Positions 1-6,717 of a stretch of DNA of 46,524 nt are shown piece by piece. The notes under the pieces are model-generated. The model saw only the letters and a program-made list of their open reading frames with translations, had not been told where the DNA came from and did not search any database. Position 1 is the stretch's first letter. Each line of letters opens with the position of its first letter. The stretch is taken from positions 1 through 46,524 of the forward strand of contig CADCUB010000038.1 in NCBI GenBank assembly GCA_902805775.1, in the 5' to 3' direction. Position numbers and translations under genes: made by a program. This stretch comes from an uncultured Frankineae bacterium (GTDB taxonomy: Bacteria; Actinomycetota; Actinomycetes; Mycobacteriales; SCTD01).

Positions 1-1
1 C

Positions 2-571
2 GGCTGCGGCTCGAACCTCAAGGAGTACGGCCACCAGCTGCGCGACGAGCCCGGCTGGGCCGAGCGCGCCGAGGCCCTGGCGGCCAAGGTGCGGGACGTC
101 AGCGAGCTGCTCGACGAGCTCGGCCCGGTCGCCGAGCGTCACCCGCTGCCCATGTCGGTCGCCTACCAGGACGCGTGCCACCTCGCGCACGCCCAGGGCA
201 TCCGCGACCAGCCGCGCGGCCTGCTGCGCGGCATCCCGGGCGTCGAGCTCAAGGAGCTCACGGAGGCCGAGATCTGCTGCGGCAGCGCCGGCACCTACAA
301 CATGCTGCACCCCCAGCCGGCCCGCGAGCTCGGCGAGCGCAAGGCCGACGCGGTGCTCGCCACCGGCGCGCAGATCATGGTCACCGCCAACCCGGGCTGC
401 TGGATGCAGGTGGCGACGACGCTCGCCCGCATGGGCAAGCGCCTGCCGGTGGCCCACACCGTCCAGGTGCTCGACGCCTCGATCCGCGGCGTGCCGGTCG
501 AGCAGCTGCTCGACACCGCCCTGCACGGCCCTGGCACGGCGCTGCCCCGACCGGCGGAGGCCGTGCGCTGA
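2..571 (+). CDS. glcF: Glycolate oxidase iron-sulfur subunit-like protein, C-terminal part (partial)
   Basis: The reading frame is open from the window edge, so the N-terminal ferredoxin-type 4Fe-4S region lies outside. What remains is one cysteine-rich CCG-type domain, with YQDACHLAHAQG followed by EICCGSAGTYN and NPGCWMQ. This pattern is typical of GlcF and related heterodisulfide-reductase-like subunits, which pass electrons from the GlcD/GlcE flavoprotein during oxidation of glycolate to glyoxylate. The spacing and wording of these motifs fit GlcF better than LutA/LldE, but the missing N-terminus prevents a firm choice. The gene ends 17 bases before a good promoter for the next gene, so it is probably the last gene of its operon. 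Confidence 0.82.
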   Translation, partial: GCGSNLKEYGHQLRDEPGWAERAEALAAKVRDVSELLDELGPVAERHPLPMSVAYQDACHLAHAQGIRDQPRGLLRGIPGVELKELTEAEICCGSAGTYNMLHPQPARELGERKADAVLATGAQIMVTANPGCWMQVATTLARMGKRLPVAHTVQVLDASIRGVPVEQLLDTALHGPGTALPRPAEAVR

Positions 572-588
572 TCTGCGGCGCGTGATCC

Positions 589-617
589 TTGCCACACTCC
601 CGTCGCCAACCTACGGT
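589..617 (+). promoter_or_regulatory. Candidate sigma-70-type promoter for the Nramp-like gene
   Basis: TTGCCA at 589-594 and TACGGT at 612-617 are separated by 17 bases. This places a start near 624 and gives a leader of about 43 bases with AGGAG at 657-661. A promoter here argues against the longer reading frame beginning inside it. It is a sequence match only. Confidence 0.45.
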
Positions 618-666
618 TCGGCGCACCGGAGCGCGCCTGGGTGCTCCGCACGACGCAGGAGACCAC

Positions 667-2133
667 GTGTCCTCGAAGGCATCCCGACGGGAGGCCGGCA
701 CGCTCGCCACTGAGCTGCCGAGCAAGGCCCTCCCCGCCGTCCCGTACGCCGACCTGCCGGAACCGCTGCCCATGCGGCAGGTGATCGGCCCCAGCGTCCT
801 GCTCCTGGCCGGCGCGATCGGCTCCGGGGAGTTCGTGCTGTGGCCGTACATCGTCTCGCAGGTGGGCCTGGCGGTCGTGTGGCTCGTCGTCATCGGCGTG
901 CTCACGCAGTACTTCCTCAACATGGAGATCGAGCGCTACACCCTCGCCACGGGCGAGACGGCGGTCACCGGCTTCACGCGGCTGTGGAAGCCCTGGAGCT
1001 GGCTGTTCATCGTCATGACCGTCGTCCCGTGGGCCTGGCCGGGGTGGGCGACCGGCGGGACGACCACCCTGAGCTTCGTCTTCGGGTTCAGCGAGAGCGC
1101 CATCCCGTACATCACGATCGGCGTCCTGGTGCTCATCGGGCTCGTGCTCACCGTGTCGCCGGTGGTCTACCAGACCGTGGAGAAGATCCAGTTCTTCATG
1201 GTGGCGGTCATCGTGCTGTTCCTGATCTACATCGTGCTCTTCCTGCTCGGCGGCGACGGCTACAGCGCGCTCGGACAGGGCTTCCTCGACGCCGGCCAGA
1301 TCCCGGACGCCGTGTCCGAGGTCGGCACCGCTGCGCTGCTGGGCGCCATCGCCTTCGCCGGGGCCGGCGGCGCGCTGAACCTCGTGCAGTCCAACTGGGT
1401 GCGCGACAAGGGCCTGGGCATGGGCGCCCGGCTGCCCAAGGTCGTCTCGCCCTTCACCGGCGAGGAGGTCGCGGCGCCGACCACGGGCTACATCTTCCCC
1501 CGGGACGAGGAGAACGTGCGCCGCTGGCGCGGCTGGTGGCGCGTCGCCGACCGCGAGCAGTTCGTCACGTTCTTCGTCATCGGCCTCGTCGCGCTGCTGG
1601 CCTTCATGACGCTGACGGCGGTGACCATCGGCGTCGGCGCCAACTCGGCGGAGAGCTTCGACTTCATCCGGCTGCAGGGCGAGGCCCTGGGAGAGCAGCA
1701 GGGCGACTGGCTCTCGACGGTGTTCTGGCTGGTCGGCACGGTGGTGCTCTTCTCGACCAACCTCGCCGTGCTCGACATGGTCGGCCGCGTCGTCGCCGAC
1801 GTCCTGAAGACCGGTCCGCTGCGTGACAACGTGACGTGGAGCGAGAGCAAGATCTACTTCACGGTCGTCTGGCTCGAGATCGCGTTCGGCTCGATCATCC
1901 TGCTGTCCGGGGTGACGCAGCCGATCGTCCTGCTCGTCATCGCGAGCTCGCTCAACGGCCTGGTCATGTTCGTCTACTCCTGCCTGCTCATCCAGCTCAA
2001 CCGGTTCACGCTCCCGGCCGAGATCCGGACCGGCGGCGGCCGCCTGGCCGCCCTGCTCTGGGCCGTGGTCTTCTACGGCTTCTTCTCCGTCATCCTGCTC
2101 ATCGACCAGTTCGGCAAGCTCACCGGGGGCTGA
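667..2133 (+). CDS. Nramp-superfamily transporter with non-canonical core motifs
   Basis: A membrane protein of 488 residues with about ten to eleven hydrophobic helices, resembling proton-coupled divalent metal transporters of the Nramp (MntH) superfamily. I chose GTG at 667 because AGGAG lies five bases upstream; the longer frame from 589 runs through the likely promoter. The protein is unusual at the two unwound helices that bind metal in Nramp proteins. Helix 1 has GSGE (residues 52-55) where DPGN is expected, and helix 6 reads AIAFAGAGG (about 227-235) with no MPH-type methionine. Another conspicuous feature is a loop around residues 240-285 with a KGLGMG stretch. Transport of Mn or Fe is therefore not assured; it may move another ion or a small solute. 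Confidence 0.75.
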   Translation: MSSKASRREAGTLATELPSKALPAVPYADLPEPLPMRQVIGPSVLLLAGAIGSGEFVLWPYIVSQVGLAVVWLVVIGVLTQYFLNMEIERYTLATGETAVTGFTRLWKPWSWLFIVMTVVPWAWPGWATGGTTTLSFVFGFSESAIPYITIGVLVLIGLVLTVSPVVYQTVEKIQFFMVAVIVLFLIYIVLFLLGGDGYSALGQGFLDAGQIPDAVSEVGTAALLGAIAFAGAGGALNLVQSNWVRDKGLGMGARLPKVVSPFTGEEVAAPTTGYIFPRDEENVRRWRGWWRVADREQFVTFFVIGLVALLAFMTLTAVTIGVGANSAESFDFIRLQGEALGEQQGDWLSTVFWLVGTVVLFSTNLAVLDMVGRVVADVLKTGPLRDNVTWSESKIYFTVVWLEIAFGSIILLSGVTQPIVLLVIASSLNGLVMFVYSCLLIQLNRFTLPAEIRTGGGRLAALLWAVVFYGFFSVILLIDQFGKLTGG

Positions 2134-2297
2134 GCCCCTCCCCCGCGCCGTTCCTCTCGCGAGGACCGTCGAGACCGTGCCTGCCGTCACGGTCAGGGGT
2201 GGCACGTCGGCGCGTGCGGTCTGGGACGCGGCGGACCGGGTAGGGCCCCGGTCCCCGCGGCCCGCACTCCGGCGGTCCGCACAGTCCGGAGGTGCAC

Positions 2298-3062
2298 GTG
2301 TCTTCGCATCCGATCATCCACTTCCTGCACGACGCGGGAGCGGCTGCCTGGTTCGGCGGCTCCCTCATGGGCGCCACGAGCCTGAACGCCGCCGCGGCCG
2401 AGCTGTCCGACCCTCGTGAGCGGGCGCGCATCTCGACCGCCGGCTGGTCGCGCTGGGCGCCGGCGAACACCGCCGCCGTGGCCGCGCACGTCATCGGCGG
2501 CGCGGGCCTGATGATCACCGACTGGGAGCGCGTGCGGACCCAGGAGGGCGTCGGCCGCTCCACGGCGATCAAGGCCGGCGTCACGGGCGTCGCCCTGGGT
2601 GTCGCGGCGTGGAGCGCCGCGCTCAACCGCAAGATGGCGGCGGCCGGTCCCGTCCCGGTGCAGGGCGCCACCGAGCCGGCCGCGACGACGCCCCCGGACG
2701 TCGCCAAGACCCAGCAGCAGCTCAAGCTCGTGCAGTGGCTGAACCCGCTCGTCTCCGGGGCCATCATCGGTCTGGGTGCCTGGCACGAGGAGCAGCAGCG
2801 CACCAGCCAGCAGGTGCCGGGCATCGTCAAGGGCCTGCCGACGCGCCCGTCGCTGCTGCTGCCCGCCGTGGCCGCCGCCGGCATCGGTCTGGCGGCGTCG
2901 CGTCGCCAGCGCAGCACCGCGACCACGACCGGGTCCGTCAGCACCTACCCGGCCCCCGTCGTCACGCCGCCGCCGGCGACCGGGACGACGTCCACCAGCA
3001 CCGGGACGTCCAACGGGAGCACCACCGACACGACGACGGGCGCCAGCGGCCCCACCCGCTGA
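2298..3062 (+). CDS. Hypothetical multi-pass membrane protein with Ser/Thr-rich tail
   Basis: A protein of 254 residues with about five hydrophobic segments (roughly residues 8-28, 55-75, 90-110, 145-163 and 190-207) and a low-complexity C-terminus rich in Thr, Ser and Gly. The N-terminal pattern HFLHDAGAAAWFGGSL, a helix with His followed by Trp-x-Gly-Gly, recalls CopD/DUF4149-like membrane proteins. That likeness is weak and I assign no function. GTG at 2298 is preferred to GTG at 2292 because CCGGAGG at 2286-2292 sits five bases before it, whereas it would overlap the earlier start. The gene stands alone and is followed directly by a strong hairpin. Confidence 0.7.
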   Translation: MSSHPIIHFLHDAGAAAWFGGSLMGATSLNAAAAELSDPRERARISTAGWSRWAPANTAAVAAHVIGGAGLMITDWERVRTQEGVGRSTAIKAGVTGVALGVAAWSAALNRKMAAAGPVPVQGATEPAATTPPDVAKTQQQLKLVQWLNPLVSGAIIGLGAWHEEQQRTSQQVPGIVKGLPTRPSLLLPAVAAAGIGLAASRRQRSTATTTGSVSTYPAPVVTPPPATGTTSTSTGTSNGSTTDTTTGASGPTR

Positions 3063-3069
3063 CCGCGCC

Positions 3070-3099
3070 GGGGCCGGCCCGCCGACGCGGGCCGGCCCC
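3070..3099 (+). terminator. Hairpin terminator after the membrane protein gene
   Basis: A perfect 13-bp inverted repeat (arms 3070-3082 and 3087-3099) around the loop CGAC, eight bases after the stop codon. There is no T tract, as is usual for very GC-rich actinobacteria. Confidence 0.6.
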
Positions 3100-3169
3100 C
3101 CGGTCGCGCACCATCGCACAGAGTTCCGTAGTGTGACGCGGTTCATACCCGCGTCCGTCAGGAGACCCT

Positions 3170-5998
3170 GTGCGCACCTATCCGTCCCGTCGCCGCAGAC
3201 GGCTGTCCCTCGCTGCCCTCACCGGCACCATGGCGCTCACCGCCACCGTCGCGGCCGTGCCGTCCTACGCCGACCACACCGAGGTCCCTGCCCGCGTCAG
3301 CCTGATGGGCGATCTGCAGGCCGAGCTCGGCTGCACGACCGACTGGGACGAAGCCTGCACGCGCACGGACATGCAGGTGCTGCCCGACGGGAAGTCCTTC
3401 GCGCTCACCGCCGACGTGCCCGCCGGCACCTACACGTTCAAGGTGCGGCTCAACGGCAGCTGGGACGAGAACTACGGCCTCGACGGTGGCCAGGCCGACG
3501 CACCGCTGGTGCTCCAGGCCCCGGCGCGCCTGCGCTTCGTCTACGACCACACCACGCACCGCACGACGGTCACCCCGGCCCGCCGGCCGGCGGCACGGGA
3601 GCCCGGTGACCGGCTGCTGGCCCAGCAGTCGCTCCGCGAGGACCTCACGCGCGAGCGCTTCTACTTCGTCATGGCCGACCGCTTCGAGAACGGCGACCCC
3701 AGCAACGACCTCGGCGGGTACCCCGCCGCCCGTGAGCAGAGCGGCTTCGACCCGACCGCCCGCGGCTGGTACCACGGCGGCGACCTGCGCGGCATCCTCG
3801 ACCGCCTCGACTACATCGAGGGCATGGGGACCACGGCAATCTGGCTGACCCCGTCGTTCAAGAACAAGCCCGTCCAGGGCACCGGCGCGGACATGTCCGC
3901 CGGCTACCACGGCTACTGGATCACCGACTTCACGCAGATCGACCCGCACCTCGGCACCAACGAGGAGCTCGAGCAGCTGATCGACGAGGCGCACGAGCGC
4001 GGCATGAAGGTCTTCTTCGACATCATCACGAACCACACCGCGGACGTCATCTCCTACGCCGAGGGCTCGTCCGAGTACATCTACAAGGTCGAGCAGCCCG
4101 ACCAGGAGGGCGAGAAGGTCGAGCCCTACCGCGACGCGGACGGCCAGCCGTTCGACGACCGCGACTTCGCGGGCACCGACAGCTTCCCGCCGCTCGACCC
4201 CGAGAAGTCGTTCCCGTACACCCCCGTCCTGACCGGCGCCGACGCCACCGTCAAGGTGCCGGGCTGGCTGAACGACCGCACGCTCTACCACAACCGGGGC
4301 AACGCCAAGTTCGACGGCGGCGAGTCCGACGAGTACGGCGACTTCGTGGGCCTGGACGACCTGTTCACCGAGCACCCCGACGTCGTCGAGGGGATGAAGG
4401 ACATCTACAAGGCGTGGGTGGACTTCGGCATCGACGGCTTCCGCATCGACACGGTCAAGCACGTCAACATGGAGTTCTGGCAGGACTTCGCGCCCGCCAT
4501 CCAGCAGCACGCGGCCGACGAGGGCAACGACGACTTCTTCTCCTTCGGAGAGGTGTTCGACTCCAACCCGGTCAAGACCTCGAGCTACACCACCGAGGGC
4601 GGCCTGCAGGCGACGCTCGACTTCGGCTTCCAGAACGCTGCCACGCAGTTCGCGCAGGGCAAGCGGACCGACATCCTGCAGAAGTTCTTCGCCTCGGACG
4701 ACTGGTACACCGACGCGGACTCCAACGCCTACTCGCTGCCGACGTTCCTCGGCAACCACGACATGGGTCGCATCGGGCTGTTCCTCAAGCGCGACGACGT
4801 CACGATGAGCGGCGACGAGCTGCTCGAGCGCGACCAGCTCGCCCACACGCTCATGTACCTCACCCGTGGGCAGCCCGTCGTCTACTACGGCGACGAGCAG
4901 GGCTTCGTCGGTGACGGCGGTGACCAGCTGGCGCGCCAGGACATGTTCCCGTCGAAGGTCGCGGAGTACAACGACGACGACCTCATCGGCACCTCGGCGA
5001 CCACGGCCTCGTCGAACTTCAACACCACGCACCCGCTCTACCGTCACCTGCGCGACCTGTCCGAGCTGCGCGAGGAGCACCCGACGCTCGCCGACGGGAC
5101 GCAGATCGACCGCTCCGCCGACGACGAGGCCGGCGTCTACGCCTTCAGCCGCATCGACGACGCGGACGACGTCGAGTACGTCGTGGCCGTCAACAACTCC
5201 GAGCAGGAGAAGACGGTCACCGTCGACACGTTCAGCCCGAGGAACACCGCCTTCCGCGGCGTGTGGCCGATCGGGAGCGGCCGCGCCCGCACGGACGCCG
5301 ACGGCCGGCTCACGGTCACCGTGCCGGCCCTGTCCGCCGTCGTGCACCGGGCCACCGCGGCGATCCCGCGGGCGCGCCGGGCGCCGGCGCCGGAGTTCAC
5401 GGCCCAGGCCGGGAGCACCGTCGGCGGCCGCGCCGAGGTCTCCGTCGACGTCCCCGCCGGTGGCTTCAACCAGGTCACCTTCGCCTACCGCCCGGTCGGC
5501 ACGAAGAGCTGGACCGCGCTCGGCACGGACGACAACGCGCCGTACCGCGTCTTCCACGACGTCCGCGGCTTCGACAAGGGCACCCTGCTGGAGTACCGCG
5601 CGGTCCTGCGCGACCACTCCGGCAACCGCGCGACGGCCAGCACGTCCGCGATCGTCGGCGACCCGGTGGTGCCGGAGGAGGTCATCCCGGACCCCACGAC
5701 CGTGTCGGTGCCGGGCTCGTTCAACGACGAGATGTCCCCGGACTGCACCGAGTGGCAGCCCGGCTGCGCCGCCGCGCGCCTGACCCTGCAGGCCTCCGGA
5801 CTGTGGACCGGGACGTTCACCCTGCCCGCGGGCACGTACAAGTACAAGATCGCGCATGACGGCTCCTGGGACATCAACTTCGGGGCCGACGGCAAGCGCA
5901 ACGGGTCCGACATCACCTTGACCACGAACGGTGGTCCGGTGACCTTCAGCTACGACCCGAAGACACACGTCGTGACCACCACGGAGGCCACGCCGTAG
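3170..5998 (+). CDS. Secreted GH13 alpha-amylase / pullulanase-type enzyme with two X25-like modules
   Basis: A secreted enzyme of 942 residues that should cleave alpha-glucans outside the cell. A signal peptide (Arg-rich start, hydrophobic core, likely cut after SYA near residue 34) is followed by an X25/BaPul-like starch module (about 40-140). Next come a GH13 barrel (about 160-735), an Ig-like linker (about 745-830) and a second X25-like module (about 840-940). The GH13 motifs are intact: DIITNHT with D284, N288 and H289; GFRIDTVKH with nucleophile D427; GEVF with acid E461; and FLGNHD with D531. The GTG start has AGGAG five bases upstream, and a TAGTGT -10 element lies at 3129-3134. Linkage specificity (alpha-1,4 or alpha-1,6) cannot be decided from the motifs. 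The gene is monocistronic, ending at a strong hairpin. Confidence 0.9.
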   Translation: MRTYPSRRRRRLSLAALTGTMALTATVAAVPSYADHTEVPARVSLMGDLQAELGCTTDWDEACTRTDMQVLPDGKSFALTADVPAGTYTFKVRLNGSWDENYGLDGGQADAPLVLQAPARLRFVYDHTTHRTTVTPARRPAAREPGDRLLAQQSLREDLTRERFYFVMADRFENGDPSNDLGGYPAAREQSGFDPTARGWYHGGDLRGILDRLDYIEGMGTTAIWLTPSFKNKPVQGTGADMSAGYHGYWITDFTQIDPHLGTNEELEQLIDEAHERGMKVFFDIITNHTADVISYAEGSSEYIYKVEQPDQEGEKVEPYRDADGQPFDDRDFAGTDSFPPLDPEKSFPYTPVLTGADATVKVPGWLNDRTLYHNRGNAKFDGGESDEYGDFVGLDDLFTEHPDVVEGMKDIYKAWVDFGIDGFRIDTVKHVNMEFWQDFAPAIQQHAADEGNDDFFSFGEVFDSNPVKTSSYTTEGGLQATLDFGFQNAATQFAQGKRTDILQKFFASDDWYTDADSNAYSLPTFLGNHDMGRIGLFLKRDDVTMSGDELLERDQLAHTLMYLTRGQPVVYYGDEQGFVGDGGDQLARQDMFPSKVAEYNDDDLIGTSATTASSNFNTTHPLYRHLRDLSELREEHPTLADGTQIDRSADDEAGVYAFSRIDDADDVEYVVAVNNSEQEKTVTVDTFSPRNTAFRGVWPIGSGRARTDADGRLTVTVPALSAVVHRATAAIPRARRAPAPEFTAQAGSTVGGRAEVSVDVPAGGFNQVTFAYRPVGTKSWTALGTDDNAPYRVFHDVRGFDKGTLLEYRAVLRDHSGNRATASTSAIVGDPVVPEEVIPDPTTVSVPGSFNDEMSPDCTEWQPGCAAARLTLQASGLWTGTFTLPAGTYKYKIAHDGSWDINFGADGKRNGSDITLTTNGGPVTFSYDPKTHVVTTTEATP

Positions 5999-6014
5999 CT
6001 CTGCCGCACCGACC

Positions 6015-6046
6015 AGGAGGGGCCGTCGCGTGCGACGGCCCCTCCT
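6015..6046 (+). terminator. Strong hairpin terminator after the amylase gene
   Basis: A perfect 14-bp inverted repeat (6015-6028 and 6033-6046) with a four-base loop, 16 bases after the amylase stop. No T tract follows. It may also protect the convergent DinB-family gene. Confidence 0.7.
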
Positions 6047-6087
6047 GCCGTTGCGGGACGCCGGGTGAGCGGGCCACGGACGACGGG

Positions 6088-6564
6088 TCAGCCGCCGGCC
6101 GCGCGCCCGACCTGCCGCACGTGCGGGCGCTCGTGCGACGCCAGCCGCGTGGCGTAGGCCAGGACCGTGCGCTCGAGCGGGCGCCCGGCGCCGGTCACCA
6201 CCGCAGTGCGCTGCCAGGCCTCCGGCGGCAGCTCGTGCAGCAGGCGCAGCAGCTCCACCCGCTGCCGGGTGAACGCGACCAGGTGCGCGTCGAAGGGCGC
6301 CGCGAGGTGGTCGGTCGACGCGATGGAGGTGCGCGGGCTGACCGCACGGATCGTCGGCCGGTCCTGCGCGAGGATGCGCGCGATGCACTCCCCCCACACG
6401 TCGGCGCAGGACCGCAGGTGCGCCAGCACCTCCGCCGCCGACCACGCGTCCGGGGACGGCCGCCGGTCCAGCCGCTCGGGATCGACGTCGCAGGTCAGCG
6501 CCGCCAGCCGACGTGGTGTCCGGGTCAGGACGGCGAGCACCTGCCCGGGTGTCTCGAGGGGCAC
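6088..6564 (-). CDS. DinB-superfamily protein (putative metal-dependent hydrolase/transferase)
   Basis: A protein of 158 residues with the four-helix DinB/YfiT fold. SPDAWSAAEVLAHLRSCADVW near residues 36-56 carries the first conserved His, and HERPHVRQ near the C-terminus carries the others that usually hold a divalent metal. Members of this superfamily include thiol-dependent transferases that use mycothiol or bacillithiol, but nothing here points to a substrate. The start is GTG at 6564 (VPLETPGQVL); upstream sequence in the frame is very Arg-rich and unlike a protein. No convincing Shine-Dalgarno sequence precedes it, so the start is approximate. It is divergent from the adenylation-domain gene. 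Confidence 0.78.
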   Translation of the reverse strand: MPLETPGQVLAVLTRTPRRLAALTCDVDPERLDRRPSPDAWSAAEVLAHLRSCADVWGECIARILAQDRPTIRAVSPRTSIASTDHLAAPFDAHLVAFTRQRVELLRLLHELPPEAWQRTAVVTGAGRPLERTVLAYATRLASHERPHVRQVGRAAGG

Positions 6565-6676
6565 CGGCCGACCGTAGACCGGCGGCCCCTGCCCGTGCGC
6601 AGGAGCCTCGAGCCGACCGCACCGCGGCGCGTCGAGCGTCTCCCGGCTCCGCGTCGTGCGCCACACCGGCCCCAGG

Positions 6677-6695
6677 GAAGGTGAACCTGCCCTTA
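6677..6695. promoter_or_regulatory. Possible DtxR/IdeR-type iron box
   Basis: On the minus strand the 19 bases TAAGGGCAGGTTCACCTTC match about 12 of 19 positions of the actinobacterial iron box as I remember it (TTAGGTTAGGCTAACCTAA), including the AGG and ACCT cores. It overlaps the -35 region of the gene starting at 6718. The match is partial and untested. Confidence 0.3.
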
Positions 6696-6710
6696 CCCAT
6701 CCCGTAGCCT
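6681..6710 (+). promoter_or_regulatory. Candidate promoter for leaderless transcript of the 6718 gene
   Basis: TAGCCT at 6705-6710 lies exactly seven bases before GTG 6718, the spacing expected if transcription begins at the start codon. A weak -35 candidate (GTGAAC) is at 6681-6686. No Shine-Dalgarno sequence is present. The same TAGCCT-N7-GTG layout occurs before nadD. Confidence 0.4.
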
Positions 6711-6717
6711 GCGTGCT

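Noticed and set aside
3158-6700. Minus-strand open frame of 1180 codons opposite the amylase gene
   Set aside because: Shadow of high-GC coding DNA: Arg/Gly/Val/Asp-rich, no recognisable domain, and it covers a proven GH13 gene and its terminator.
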